NCBI RefSeq assembly: GCF_006538885.1
Contig: NZ_BJLY01000003.1
Coordinates: 372,001 to 436,000, forward strand
Source of the DNA: Gluconobacter roseus NBRC 3990
GTDB taxonomy: Bacteria; Pseudomonadota; Alphaproteobacteria; Acetobacterales; Acetobacteraceae
Direction of reading: 5' to 3'
Length of the DNA: 64,000 nt
Made by a program: the position numbers and the translations under genes
Shown: positions 1-8,849 of the stretch, piece by piece
Position numbering within the stretch: position 1 is the stretch's first letter
Layout of the letters: each line of letters opens with the position of its first letter
The notes under the pieces: model-generated
What the model was told of the DNA's origin: nothing
Database searches by the model: none
The model's input: the letters and a program-made list of their open reading frames with translations, nothing else

Positions 1-2
1 TG

Positions 3-1268
3 GATCTTTTCGGCAAGGAATATCACGCGTCCACCGTCGCGCTGGAATGGGTTGTCAGTTCCATGATGGCCGGTGCGGCGGCAGGCGCGCTGAGTGCAGG
101 CTGGATGTCCAAGGCACTTGGCCGCAAACATTCCCTGATTGTGGGTGGCGCGATTTTCGTGATCGGCACGATCGGCTGTGCGATGAGCTGGTCGGTTGCC
201 TCCATGATTTCCTTCCGGGTGGTCATGGGAATTGCGGTCGGTATTTCTGCCTTCACGGCACCGCTCTACCTGTCCGAAATCGCCAGCGAGGATGCGCGCG
301 GGGCGATGGTCTCGACCTATCAGCTCATGGTGACGGTCGGCATTTTCATCGCGTTCCTGTCCGACACGTATTTCTCCTATAGCGGTAACTGGCGCTGGAT
401 GTTCGGCGTCGCCGGTATTCCGGCCGTTCTGTTCCTGATCGGCGTCTTCTTCCTGCCCTACAGTCCGCGCTGGCTGATGACGCAGGGACGGCACAAGGAG
501 GCCCGGCAGATCCTGCTGGACCTGCGGAATGACCCGCTGGAGGCCGCCAAGGAAATCCGCGCCATCCGCGAACAGCTGGAGACGAAACAGGAAGGCTTCA
601 AACTCTTCCTGAGCAATTCCAATTTCCGCCGCTCCGTTGCTCTGGGCGTGATGCTGCAGATGATGCAGCAGCTCGCGGGCATCAACATCGTCATGTATTA
701 CGCGCCCAACATTCTCGCAGCCGCGCATTTCGATGAGCAGTCCCAGATGTGGTGCACGGCGATCATCGGTCTGGTGAACATGCTCGCGACTTTCGTGGCG
801 CTGGGCTTGGTCGATCGCTGGGGCCGCAAGCCGATCCTCTATGCCGGCTTTACGGTCATGGCGCTCGGCATGGGCGTTCTGGCCATGCTGCTCCAGACCG
901 GCATGACCACGCAGTCTTCCCAGATCGCGGCTGTCTTCCTGCTCATGATCTTCTGCGCTGGCTTTGCCATGTCGGCCGGTCCGCTGATGTGGGTCCTGTG
1001 TTCCGAAATCCAGCCGCTGGCCGGACGTGATTTCGGGATCGCCATCTCGACCTTCACCAACTGGATGACGAATCTTCTGGTGGGTGTGAGTTTCCTGACG
1101 CTCATGCAGACTTTTGGGACGGCGGGCACGTTCTGGCTCTTCGCCGGACTGAACGCGCTGTTCCTGCTGCTGACGATCCTGTTTGTCCCCGAGACCCGGG
1201 GTATGTCTCTGGCCGTCATCGAAAAACGGCTCATGCAGGGTGTGAAACTCCGCAAACTGGGCCGTTAG
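3..1268 (+). CDS. Sugar-porter family MFS transporter (5' truncated)
   Basis: Inner-membrane secondary transporter of the sugar porter branch of the major facilitator superfamily, probably a sugar/H+ symporter like GalP or XylE. The frame is open from the first bases of the window, so the start lies upstream; 421 residues are visible. Family marks are the loop GRK after the first visible helices, the mid-protein PYSPRWL (usual PESPRWL), a second GRK in LVDRWGRKPIL, and the C-terminal PETRG. Between them are runs of hydrophobic helices and a QQLAGIN segment typical of sugar binding in helix 7. A hairpin terminator follows. The substrate cannot be told from sequence; a hexose or pentose is likely. 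Confidence 0.9.
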   Translation, partial: DLFGKEYHASTVALEWVVSSMMAGAAAGALSAGWMSKALGRKHSLIVGGAIFVIGTIGCAMSWSVASMISFRVVMGIAVGISAFTAPLYLSEIASEDARGAMVSTYQLMVTVGIFIAFLSDTYFSYSGNWRWMFGVAGIPAVLFLIGVFFLPYSPRWLMTQGRHKEARQILLDLRNDPLEAAKEIRAIREQLETKQEGFKLFLSNSNFRRSVALGVMLQMMQQLAGINIVMYYAPNILAAAHFDEQSQMWCTAIIGLVNMLATFVALGLVDRWGRKPILYAGFTVMALGMGVLAMLLQTGMTTQSSQIAAVFLLMIFCAGFAMSAGPLMWVLCSEIQPLAGRDFGIAISTFTNWMTNLLVGVSFLTLMQTFGTAGTFWLFAGLNALFLLLTILFVPETRGMSLAVIEKRLMQGVKLRKLGR

Positions 1269-1300
1269 AGTTCTCCGGGCATCACCATCGAGTGACCATG

Positions 1301-1326
1301 CGCCCGGCCTTCTGGTCGGGCGTTTT
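1301..1326 (+). terminator. Rho-independent terminator after the sugar transporter
   Basis: A 9-bp stem (1301-1309 with 1314-1322, one G-T wobble) closes on a TTCT loop and is followed by TTTTC. It lies 32 bases after the transporter stop and just before the next start, so it separates the two transcription units. Confidence 0.75.
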
Positions 1327-1355
1327 CAATGTAAACCTTCATCAAGGAAACGCGC

Positions 1356-1778
1356 TTGAGCGAATTTTCCAGATCCTCCCATGACCTCAGCCGCAATGTG
1401 AGCAGGGGCGGCGTCCTGCTCGTCTATGCGCTTTATATCGCCCGCTTCTTTACGGGGATCAGTCTTCTGGCAGGTGTGATCCTTGCCTATATTCTGCGCA
1501 GATCGAGCGTTGGAATGGAGCGGGCGCATCTGAATTGGCTGGTGCGTCTGTTCTGGTATGACGTAGCCTTCATCATCGGGACGGCAGCGCTGTTCCTGGC
1601 CTGCTTCGTGACCGAGCCTCCCGGAAGCTCCGGCCCTGGGCAGCTTCTTTTTCTGCTGCCGATCGGGATTTTTGTCCTGTGGAATATTGTTATGCTGGTC
1701 TCTCTGGTTCTGGGATTGCGCGGTTTTCTGGCTGGACGCGGTCCGCTGCCGGAGCGCTTCCGGGTGCTGGCGGAATGA
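1356..1778 (+). CDS. Small integral membrane protein, COG3671/DUF4870-like
   Basis: A 140-residue predicted inner-membrane protein with three hydrophobic segments and short charged loops. The segment around residues 20-50 (VYALYIARFFTG...GVILAYILRR) followed by HLNWLVRLFWYD is the pattern of the COG3671/DUF4870-like small membrane proteins, whose function is unknown. The start is a TTG preceded by AAGGAAA. The gene 142 bases downstream is a clear paralogue with the same ...YVLYIAGFFTG...HxxWQVRMFWY core, so this looks like a tandem duplication. The family match rests on pattern recognition and the role is open. Confidence 0.75.
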   Translation: MSEFSRSSHDLSRNVSRGGVLLVYALYIARFFTGISLLAGVILAYILRRSSVGMERAHLNWLVRLFWYDVAFIIGTAALFLACFVTEPPGSSGPGQLLFLLPIGIFVLWNIVMLVSLVLGLRGFLAGRGPLPERFRVLAE

Positions 1779-1919
1779 AAGCTGCTCGCGAACTGGCGTA
1801 ATCCGCCATTTCCAGATGTCTCAGATCGGTCATCAACGCCAGAATCTAAGAAAAACAGGTTCTGGCACGGTTCATGCATCAAGGTTGCTGTCGAGTTTTT
1901 CTCAGAGGAGTCTTCCCTC

Positions 1920-2345
1920 ATGTATGCATCCTACGCCCCTTATGAACCTGCCCGGCGTTATGGTCGCGGTGATGATGCCGAAGCCGGGCGCGATCTGGTC
2001 CTGCTGATTTATGTCCTGTACATCGCCGGCTTCTTTACGGGTGTAACCGCCCTGATCGGCGTCATCATCGCACATAGAAGCCGCCGTTTCGCCACGGGGC
2101 TGAAGCGTGCGCAACTGGACTGGCAGGTGCGGATGTTCTGGTACGGCCTGTTCGCCCTGATTGTCATCGGGATGATCCATCTCATGGTCACGGGACTGGG
2201 TGCCATCACGGGCGGTCTGGGGCTGGTGTTCATGGTGGTGCCGTGGGGGCTGACCCTGACCTGGGGCATTCTCACGGCCTGGGCGATCGCGCGCGGCGTT
2301 CATGCAGCGCTCCTCAATCGCCCCGTTGTCTCTGCACAGTTCTGA
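1920..2345 (+). CDS. Small integral membrane protein, paralogue of the upstream gene
   Basis: A 141-residue predicted inner-membrane protein with three hydrophobic segments, sharing the core LIYVLYIAGFFTG, GVIIAHRSRR and LDWQVRMFWYG with the preceding 140-residue protein. It has a longer polar N-terminus rich in Tyr, Ala and Arg. The ATG follows an AGAGGA ribosome-binding site. Only 20 bases separate it from the exported repeat protein downstream, so the two are probably co-transcribed. COG3671/DUF4870-like; function unknown. Confidence 0.75.
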   Translation: MYASYAPYEPARRYGRGDDAEAGRDLVLLIYVLYIAGFFTGVTALIGVIIAHRSRRFATGLKRAQLDWQVRMFWYGLFALIVIGMIHLMVTGLGAITGGLGLVFMVVPWGLTLTWGILTAWAIARGVHAALLNRPVVSAQF

Positions 2346-2365
2346 AGCCGGAAAGCCCCCTTTCC

Positions 2366-3103
2366 ATGACCCGTTTCACGCTCTCTCTTCCCGTCCTCGC
2401 CCTCGGGACCGCACTGGCTTTTCCGGTCTGTGCCGCGCCGCTGAGCCAGTCCTCCATTTCGGACGATATTTCCCAGTCCACCCTGCCCGAAGGCGGCAAG
2501 TTCTCTACTGTCAGCGGAGATGTCACCGTCGGGACGTCGGACGGCCCCCTGTCCGTCCGGACAGTCAGCGGTGACATCCATGTCACGCAGTCCCACGGCC
2601 TGCTCGATGTTCATACGGTCAGCGGTACGCTGGATGTGGATCACGCTGCCGGAGCCGTCGAGGTCCGCAGCGCGAGTGGAAACGTCACGCTGGACCACGC
2701 GGACGGCGCCGTCTCCATCCGCACCATGAGCGGCGAGAGCACTCTCGATCATGCCGGCCGGGATATCATGATCCGCAGTATCAGCGGGGACATGACCCTG
2801 ATGCTCGACGCTGCGTCCCAGATGCGTACGATCGATATCGGCACGGTCAGTGGCGACATGACGGTTCACCTGCCACACGGTTTTGGCGGAACATTCGACA
2901 TTCGCCTGAAACAGCGCCGTGCCGACAAGGCTCTGCCGTTGGAACAGTCCCTGGGGCTGACAGTGCAGACCGGGAACTGGGAAAAAGAGTCCGCGGGATC
3001 AGAAGAGGTCCGGACGGTTACGGCGAGTGGCAGGGTTGGCGATGGCCGGGATCATGTCGTGATCCGCAGCGTGGTCGGAACCCTGAAGCTCGTTCAGGAC
3101 TGA
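2366..3103 (+). CDS. Exported DUF4097-like repeat protein
   Basis: A 245-residue protein with a Sec signal peptide (about residues 1-24, ending VCAAP) and a body of VSGD-type repeats. SG pairs recur with VSG/ASG/MSG/ISG starting at residues 49, 67, 85, 103, 121 and 139, an exact 18-residue period, then again at 161. This is the pattern of DUF4097 proteins (putative adhesins), predicted to fold as a right-handed beta-solenoid in the periplasm or on the surface. The ATG at 2366 is chosen because the signal peptide starts there; an upstream in-frame ATG at 2243 would lie inside the previous gene. The 3' end overlaps the convergent pseudouridine synthase by 10 bases. No catalytic motif is visible. 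Confidence 0.8.
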   Translation: MTRFTLSLPVLALGTALAFPVCAAPLSQSSISDDISQSTLPEGGKFSTVSGDVTVGTSDGPLSVRTVSGDIHVTQSHGLLDVHTVSGTLDVDHAAGAVEVRSASGNVTLDHADGAVSIRTMSGESTLDHAGRDIMIRSISGDMTLMLDAASQMRTIDIGTVSGDMTVHLPHGFGGTFDIRLKQRRADKALPLEQSLGLTVQTGNWEKESAGSEEVRTVTASGRVGDGRDHVVIRSVVGTLKLVQD

Positions 3104-3891
3104 ACGGCGCTTTCACATCCCATCGCTCGCAGTGTCTCCGCCATGAACTCCGGCGGGGGCGCCTGTGCGCTGAGCGTGTCGGACGGCAGGCTCAGTTCCA
3201 GACTGCGGGCCAGAAGATGCAGCCCCGGCAGGGCTGAGCCGTTCGGGGCAGGGGTTCCATAGACCGGATCGCCAAGGATCGGCGTGCCCAGTTCCGCGCA
3301 ATGGATGCGCGCCTGATGTGTCCGCCCGGTGAGCAGTTCCAGTTCCATCCAGCACAGACCTTCGGCACGCCCCAGAACCCGCCAGCGCGTGCGGGCTTCG
3401 TCGCCCTTCGCATCAACGACCATCCGCCAGCCCGAGGCGTCAGACTGACGCAGAAGCGGCGCGTCGATCTCGCCGCTGTCCTGCGGAAGATCGCCCACCA
3501 CGACGGCCCAGTACAGCTTGCGGACCTGCCGCTCCTGAAACGCCTTCTGCGCCTCGATCAGCGCCGTCTTGCGCCGTGCGACCAGCAGACAGCCGGACGT
3601 ATCGGCATCCAGCCGATGTGCCAGCCACGGCCCCCCGCGCGGATGCGGGAGCAGTCGCGTTTCAACGGAATCCTGCGTGGAGGGGCCGGGATGAACGGCC
3701 AGTCCGGCCGGTTTGTCCAGAATCAGGAAGCGGGGTGTTTCCAGCAGGACGGGAATGTCCATGCCGGGGTGAAATGGTGTGCGCGGCCCGTCCGGGGCAG
3801 GGGAGGCGGCCTGTTGTGGCAGGCGCCTTGGTTTATGTGCGTTGCGCGCGGCTTTTGCGCGCCGGATCCGGTCTTTCCGGTCAGTCTTCAT
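3094..3891 (-). CDS. RluA-family 23S rRNA/tRNA pseudouridine synthase
   Basis: Isomerises specific uridines in rRNA or tRNA to pseudouridine in the cytoplasm. The 265-residue protein carries the RluA catalytic motif HRLDADTSG with the nucleophile at about Asp95, the upstream LDKPAGLAVHPG strand and the downstream GRTHQARIH motif. No S4 domain is seen; instead the N-terminal 40 residues are a basic, low-complexity tail. The start at 3891 overlaps the ftsK stop by 11 bases, which suggests translational coupling; a further upstream in-frame ATG (3933) would sit deep in ftsK. Which uridine it modifies (RluA, RluC or TruC type) cannot be decided. Confidence 0.85.
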   Translation of the reverse strand: MKTDRKDRIRRAKAARNAHKPRRLPQQAASPAPDGPRTPFHPGMDIPVLLETPRFLILDKPAGLAVHPGPSTQDSVETRLLPHPRGGPWLAHRLDADTSGCLLVARRKTALIEAQKAFQERQVRKLYWAVVVGDLPQDSGEIDAPLLRQSDASGWRMVVDAKGDEARTRWRVLGRAEGLCWMELELLTGRTHQARIHCAELGTPILGDPVYGTPAPNGSALPGLHLLARSLELSLPSDTLSAQAPPPEFMAETLRAMGCESAVQS

Positions 3892-6625
3892 GCTCTTCCT
3901 TGCGGCGGATGAGAATCTCGCGTTTGCCCACATGGTTGGCAGCGCCGATGATGCCTTCCTTTTCCATCTGGTCGATCAGCTTGGCCGCGCGGTTATAGCC
4001 GATGGAAAGATGGCGCTGGATGAAGCTGGTGGAGGCGCGGCCTTCGCGCATGACGATGTCCACCGCCTGATCGAACAGGCTGCCTTCCCCGTCACCGCCC
4101 GAGCCGGACCCTGCCGTCAGGCCGCCTGCGCTGTCATCGTCCTGTCCCGAGACCACGTCGTCGTTATAGATCGGGTCGCCCTTGGAGCGCAGATCTGCAA
4201 CGACCGCTTCGACTTCATCGTCGGCCACAAACGGGCCATGGACACGCGTGATGCGTCCACCACCCTGCATGAAGAGCATGTCACCCTGACCGAGAAGCTG
4301 CTCCGCACCCTGTTCCTGAAGAATGGTGCGGCTATCGAACTTGCTGATGACCTGGAAGGAAATACGGGTCGGGAAGTTGGCCTTGATCGTGCCGGTGATG
4401 ACGTCAACGGAAGGCCGCTGCGTCGCCATGATGACGTGAATGCCGGCCGCACGGGCCTTCTGGGCCAGACGCTGCACGGCCGTCTCGATTTCTTTGCCCG
4501 CGACCATCATCAGATCGGCCATTTCGTCGATGACAACAACGATATAGGGCAGGTTTTCCGTCGCGACCTGCTGTTCGTCGAACACCGGACGGCCCGTCTC
4601 AGGATCGAACCCGGTCTGCACCCGCTTGGTGACCATCTCGCCCGTGGCGCGAAGCTGGTTTACGCGTTCGTTGTAGCCGTTGATGTTGCGGACCTGAAGC
4701 TGTGCCATCAGACGATAGCGGCGGTCCATTTCCTGCACGGTCCATTTCAGCGCACTGACGGCCTTGGTCGGTTCCGTGACGACCGGGGTCAGGAGATGCG
4801 GGATACCATCATAGATCGACAGTTCGAGGATCTTGGGATCGATCATGATCAGGCGGCATTCTTCCGGGCTGAGCCGGTAGAGCAGCGACAGGATCATGGC
4901 GTTCACGCCGACCGACTTGCCCGAACCCGTCGTACCCGCGACGAGCAGATGCGGCATCTTGGCCAGATCGGTATAGACCGGCACACCGGCAATATCTTTG
5001 CCGAGCGCGATCTGGAGGCGTCCGGTGCCGTTCAGCCATTCCGGTGTGCGCAGCAGTTCGGAGAAATAGACCGTTTCGCGCTTGGCGTTCGGGACCTCGA
5101 TGCCGATCACGTTACGACCGGGCACGGTCGCGATACGCACGCTCAGGACAGAGAGCGAGCGTGCAATGTCGTCGGCCAGTCCGATCACCCGGGACGACCG
5201 GATGCCCGGCGCAGGCTCCAGTTCGTACAGCGTGACAACCGGACCGGCATGGATGTCACCGATTGTACCCTGCACGCCATAATCGGCCAGAACGCTTTCC
5301 AGCAGACGGGCATTGGACTGCAGGGTTTCCTGCGACGGACCCGTTACGGCATGAGGCGGCGGCGGGTTCAGCAGGGCGAGGGAGGGCAGTTCCCAACCGG
5401 TCGCCACGGCATTGCGCGGCGCGGCAGGGCGTGCGGGGACCGGCTCGGGCGGACGTTCCGCACGGCGCATTCCGAACAGGCCACGCTTCTGCGGCTCGGG
5501 CTCGGACGGTGTATCGATACTGCTCTGCGGCAGATCCTCGTCCATTTCGTCATCCATCTGGCGACGCAGCGCAGGCGGCGGCGTTTCACGCTGGCGCGCA
5601 ATCTGCGCCAGACGCTCGGCATAGGGATTGGACGGTGCGTCTTCTTCCTGCGGCGCTGCGGCCTGACGGGCACGGTCAGCCGCAGCTTCCGTCTTGCTGG
5701 TCTGACGTTCGGCGGCCGGTTTGCCGTAGGGATCGTCCTGCGTTTCCATCGGCGGCTGCATCCAGCCGGTATTCTGCGGCACGAAAGGTGCGGGACGGGA
5801 TCGCGGATCGCTCTTGCCGAAGCTGCGGCGCAGGAAGGACAGCGGGGCGGCATCAGCTGCCGGAGCACCACCGGCAGGGCTTGGCTGGAACTCGTACATC
5901 CGCGGGTCCGGAGCAGGGCGGTCGGAGGTCTGCGGACCATTCATGCGCTTTGCGATGGCGAAGGGCTGGCGGCCCAGCAGCATGAGCGTCTGGCCGAGTG
6001 CACGCCATTCGCGGGCTTCAAGACCCATGGCCAGCGGCAGCAGAAGCCCCATCAGCAACAGGACCAGAATGACGGCAATGGCGTTTCCGGCGGCGCCGGC
6101 TTCGGCATGAGCTGCAGCCAGAAGACGTTGTGCGCAGGATACGCCCATTTCTCCACCCAGGCCGCTGGCGGTCGGCCAGGCGACCTGAAGGCCGGGAACG
6201 AGAAGCTGGAGCGTGCCAATAAACGTGGCGCTGGCGGGCAGGAGGGCGAGGGCGGCCACGATCCGCAGGATCGGCAGGCTCATGCCGTGATGACGGACCA
6301 TGCGCCAGGCCCAGGCGAGCAGGATGACGATCGGCATGCCGCTGCCAAGGCCGAGCCACTGGATCAGCCCGTCGGAAATGGTCGCGCCCGTGCGGCCCAG
6401 CAGGTTCGTCGGCTGCGTTCCGGTCGAGGTGTTGAAGGACGGATCGTGCGGATTGAAGCTCCACAGGGCGATCCCGACCGCCACGGCGAAGAGCAGCAGG
6501 ACAAGCCCGAGCAGTTCCATGCAGCGTGCGCGCAGGGCACTGCGCAGTTTTGGTGTCATGTGCCGGTCATGCGCGTCGCGGACGATGTTGCGCACTGTAC
6601 TGGTCGATCGGCTGAACGCGGCCAA
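3881..6625 (-). CDS. ftsK: DNA translocase FtsK
   Basis: Septum-anchored hexameric dsDNA pump that helps resolve and segregate chromosome dimers during division. At 914 residues it has the family layout: about four transmembrane helices in the first 200 residues, a Pro/Gln/Arg-rich linker (about 230-430), a RecA-like motor with Walker A GTTGSGKS (near residue 563) and Walker B VVIDEMADL, then a C-terminal winged-helix gamma domain (SIGYNRAAKLIDQMEKEGIIG) that reads KOPS sites. The linker is shorter than in E. coli FtsK but normal for alphaproteobacteria. The pseudouridine synthase gene overlaps its 3' end. Confidence 0.97.
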   Translation of the reverse strand: MAAFSRSTSTVRNIVRDAHDRHMTPKLRSALRARCMELLGLVLLLFAVAVGIALWSFNPHDPSFNTSTGTQPTNLLGRTGATISDGLIQWLGLGSGMPIVILLAWAWRMVRHHGMSLPILRIVAALALLPASATFIGTLQLLVPGLQVAWPTASGLGGEMGVSCAQRLLAAAHAEAGAAGNAIAVILVLLLMGLLLPLAMGLEAREWRALGQTLMLLGRQPFAIAKRMNGPQTSDRPAPDPRMYEFQPSPAGGAPAADAAPLSFLRRSFGKSDPRSRPAPFVPQNTGWMQPPMETQDDPYGKPAAERQTSKTEAAADRARQAAAPQEEDAPSNPYAERLAQIARQRETPPPALRRQMDDEMDEDLPQSSIDTPSEPEPQKRGLFGMRRAERPPEPVPARPAAPRNAVATGWELPSLALLNPPPPHAVTGPSQETLQSNARLLESVLADYGVQGTIGDIHAGPVVTLYELEPAPGIRSSRVIGLADDIARSLSVLSVRIATVPGRNVIGIEVPNAKRETVYFSELLRTPEWLNGTGRLQIALGKDIAGVPVYTDLAKMPHLLVAGTTGSGKSVGVNAMILSLLYRLSPEECRLIMIDPKILELSIYDGIPHLLTPVVTEPTKAVSALKWTVQEMDRRYRLMAQLQVRNINGYNERVNQLRATGEMVTKRVQTGFDPETGRPVFDEQQVATENLPYIVVVIDEMADLMMVAGKEIETAVQRLAQKARAAGIHVIMATQRPSVDVITGTIKANFPTRISFQVISKFDSRTILQEQGAEQLLGQGDMLFMQGGGRITRVHGPFVADDEVEAVVADLRSKGDPIYNDDVVSGQDDDSAGGLTAGSGSGGDGEGSLFDQAVDIVMREGRASTSFIQRHLSIGYNRAAKLIDQMEKEGIIGAANHVGKREILIRRKEEHED

Positions 6626-6714
6626 GTCTCGTCACCCCGTCGGTTTTCTGGATTAGCGGCTTGTAAAATTCACTCTGAACTATAGCCGACAGGGTACTGA
6701 ATACAGAGGGAAAA

Positions 6715-7314
6715 TTAAGGAAAAGTGGAGGAATGCCTCCAGATCGTCACCTTCGCGGCCCCGAACCGACGCTCGCAGAGGATTTCTGGCGTCAATGTGG
6801 GCATAAAGTGTTCGGAAGGTGGCACGATTGGCGTGAATTCTTCCGTGGCCCCTGTCTCGGCCACAATCAGCGCGCCTTCCGCCAGCCAACCGGTCCGCGC
6901 CAGCGCCCGCAGACCCGACTCGACCAGACCTTTGCCATAGGGCGGGTCCAGAAAAACCAGCGTGTAGGGTTCCGTGGCCTTGGGCGGATGCGTGACGCTG
7001 CAACTCAGGACGCGGGAGCGGTCCCGGACCTTGCAGATGTCCAGATTGGCGCGCAGGGCCGCCAGCGCGTTCCGGTCGCGCTCGATGAACGCGGCTTTCT
7101 GTGCCCCGCGCGACAGGGCTTCAAGCCCCAGTGCGCCGGTTCCGGCATAGCAGTCCAGCACGAAGGCCTGTTCCAGCTCGTCCTGCCCGTACCAGGGCGC
7201 GTGGGCGAGCATATCGAAAATCGCCTGTCGCGTGCGGTCCGATGTAGGGCGCGTGCTGGTTCCGGACGGCGCGGTCAGGGCGCGGCCCTTGTTGTCTCCT
7301 CCAACAATCCGCAT
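6715..7314 (-). CDS. rsmD: 16S rRNA (guanine(966)-N(2))-methyltransferase RsmD
   Basis: Methylates N2 of G966 in 16S rRNA using S-adenosylmethionine. The 199-residue protein has the expected N-terminal RIVGG...G start, the SAM-binding VLDCYAGTGALGLEALSRGA motif and the N-methyltransferase LDPPYG catalytic motif. It is the last gene of an apparent three-gene operon, starting three bases after the stop of the RluB-like synthase, so two rRNA-modifying enzymes are made together. The short sequence between it and ftsK (6626-6714) has no gene. Confidence 0.93.
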   Translation of the reverse strand: MRIVGGDNKGRALTAPSGTSTRPTSDRTRQAIFDMLAHAPWYGQDELEQAFVLDCYAGTGALGLEALSRGAQKAAFIERDRNALAALRANLDICKVRDRSRVLSCSVTHPPKATEPYTLVFLDPPYGKGLVESGLRALARTGWLAEGALIVAETGATEEFTPIVPPSEHFMPTLTPEILCERRFGAAKVTIWRHSSTFP

Positions 7315-7317
7315 GGA

Positions 7318-8112
7318 TCAGCGCGTCCGGTGGCGCTTCGGCGTGGGAAGATCCGGCACCTGTTCACGTAGCGTCTTGCCCGGCACTTCCTCAAGTTCAC
7401 GCGCCTTGAGCGAGCCAAGCTGGAACGGGCCATAGGACAGGCGGATCAGGCGGCTGACATGCAGGTTCAGGCCTTCCATGACGCGGCGGATCTCACGGTT
7501 CTTGCCTTCGCGCAGGCTGACCGTCAGCCAGGAATTGTCGCCCTTCGTGGAGTCCAGCGCGGCCTCGATGGAGCCGTAGCGCACGCCTTCATATTCAAAA
7601 CCGTCGATCAGCGAGGCCAGACGCTTCTCGTCCACAACGCCAAAGACGCGCACGCGGTAACGGCGGACCCAGGAATTGCCCGGAAGCTCAAGGCGGCGGG
7701 CCAGTTCGCCGTCATTGGTCAGCAGCAGAAGACCTTCGGAATTGATGTCCAGACGCCCGACGCTGATGACGCGCGGCATGCCCTCGGGCAGCGTGTCGAA
7801 TACGGTCTGGCGGCCCTGCGGGTCCTTGTGCGTCGTCATCAGGCCATCGGGCTTGTGATACCGCCACAGCCGCGTGCGCTCGGGGGAGTCCACAGGCTTG
7901 CCGTCCACCAGCACGATGTCGCCCGGCTGCACGAAGGTCGCCGGATGCGTGACGATCTGTCCGCCCAGCTTGATGCGGCCATCCTCGATCATGCGTTCGA
8001 TATCGCGGCGGCTGGCCACGCCGGCGCGGGCCAGCGCCTTGGCGATGCGCTCGCCTTTCGGGCCGGAGGTTTCCATGTCGGGGGCGGTGTTTTCGGTATT
8101 GTCGTCGGTCAT
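7318..8112 (-). CDS. rluB: RluB/RsuA-family 23S rRNA pseudouridine synthase
   Basis: Forms pseudouridine in the large-subunit rRNA. The protein (264 residues) has an N-terminal S4 RNA-binding domain (about 20-65: ERIAKALARAGVASRRDIERMI) and the catalytic VGRLDINSEGLLLLTNDG motif with nucleophile Asp122. The chosen ATG at 8112 overlaps the stop of the upstream amidotransferase as ATGA, a coupling arrangement, and rsmD follows three bases after its end. RluB is the best guess from the S4 domain and lack of a long tail; RluE/RluF-type specificity is not excluded. Confidence 0.87.
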   Translation of the reverse strand: MTDDNTENTAPDMETSGPKGERIAKALARAGVASRRDIERMIEDGRIKLGGQIVTHPATFVQPGDIVLVDGKPVDSPERTRLWRYHKPDGLMTTHKDPQGRQTVFDTLPEGMPRVISVGRLDINSEGLLLLTNDGELARRLELPGNSWVRRYRVRVFGVVDEKRLASLIDGFEYEGVRYGSIEAALDSTKGDNSWLTVSLREGKNREIRRVMEGLNLHVSRLIRLSYGPFQLGSLKARELEEVPGKTLREQVPDLPTPKRHRTR

Positions 8113-8843
8113 CGTGCAGTCTCCACAAGCGCCGCATACAGGCGACGGTCGCCGGGGTCGAGGGAGAATTCGGGATGCCACTGCACGCCGATGGCAAAAC
8201 CGGGGCCTTCAAGCTCGATGGCCTCGATCGTTCCATCCGGCGCGCGGGCGCAGATTCTGGCCGCTCCGGGGGCGCGCACGGCCTGATGATGCGAGGAGTT
8301 CACCGCCATGCGGTCCGCTCCCACGATCTGCGCGAGTTTCGTGCCGGGAACGATTTCGACGTCATGTCCCGGTTCGTGGCGCGGGTTGGGCTGTTCGTGT
8401 TGCAACTCTTCCGGCAGGTGCTGGATCAGCGTGCCGCCGGCTTCCACGGCCAGAAGCTGCATGCCGCCGCAGATGCCCAGAACCGGCTTGCCCTGCGCCA
8501 GTGCCGCCCGGAGCAGGGCAAGTTCGGCGGCCGTCCGGGTCGGGCGGGGGCTGGTCATCGGGTGTGACGGCTCACCATACAGCGCCGGATCGACGTCGAA
8601 TGCGCCGCCTGTGACGATCAGTCCGTCTAGCCGCGCCATCAGGGCTTCGGCATTGCAGTCATAGCCCAGACAGACCGGCATCCCGCCCGCATCGCTCACG
8701 GCCGTCAGATAGTTTTCCCGCAGCGCATGGAACGGATAGCGCGAGAACTGCCCCGGTCCGCCGGGTTCATGATCTAGCGTCAGACCGATCAGCGGGGCAC
8801 GATGTGAAGGGGATGGACGGGGAAGGGTCATGCGCCGCATCAT
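8109..8843 (-). CDS. Class I glutamine amidotransferase, gamma-glutamyl-GABA hydrolase-like (PuuD family)
   Basis: Cytoplasmic hydrolase of the peptidase C26 family, related to PuuD, which cleaves gamma-glutamyl-gamma-aminobutyrate. The nucleophile elbow VLGICGGMQLL with its Cys, the oxyanion-side GLIVTGG, and the His/Glu pair in GVQWHPEF are all present. Length (about 240 residues) fits the family. The start is uncertain: ATG codons at 8843, 8840 and 8831 are all possible and none has a strong ribosome-binding site. It heads the operon with the RluB-like gene (ATGA overlap) and is divergent from tadA with only six bases between the proposed starts. The substrate is inferred from family only; no other putrescine pathway gene is nearby. 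Confidence 0.82.
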   Translation of the reverse strand: MMRRMTLPRPSPSHRAPLIGLTLDHEPGGPGQFSRYPFHALRENYLTAVSDAGGMPVCLGYDCNAEALMARLDGLIVTGGAFDVDPALYGEPSHPMTSPRPTRTAAELALLRAALAQGKPVLGICGGMQLLAVEAGGTLIQHLPEELQHEQPNPRHEPGHDVEIVPGTKLAQIVGADRMAVNSSHHQAVRAPGAARICARAPDGTIEAIELEGPGFAIGVQWHPEFSLDPGDRRLYAALVETAR

Positions 8844-8849
8844 CGCATC

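Noticed and set aside
3779-6685. 968-codon plus-strand open frame
   Set aside because: It is antisense to ftsK throughout. ftsK has all expected motifs, and the plus-strand frame has Arg/His/Gln-rich, low-complexity composition typical of a shadow in GC-rich DNA.
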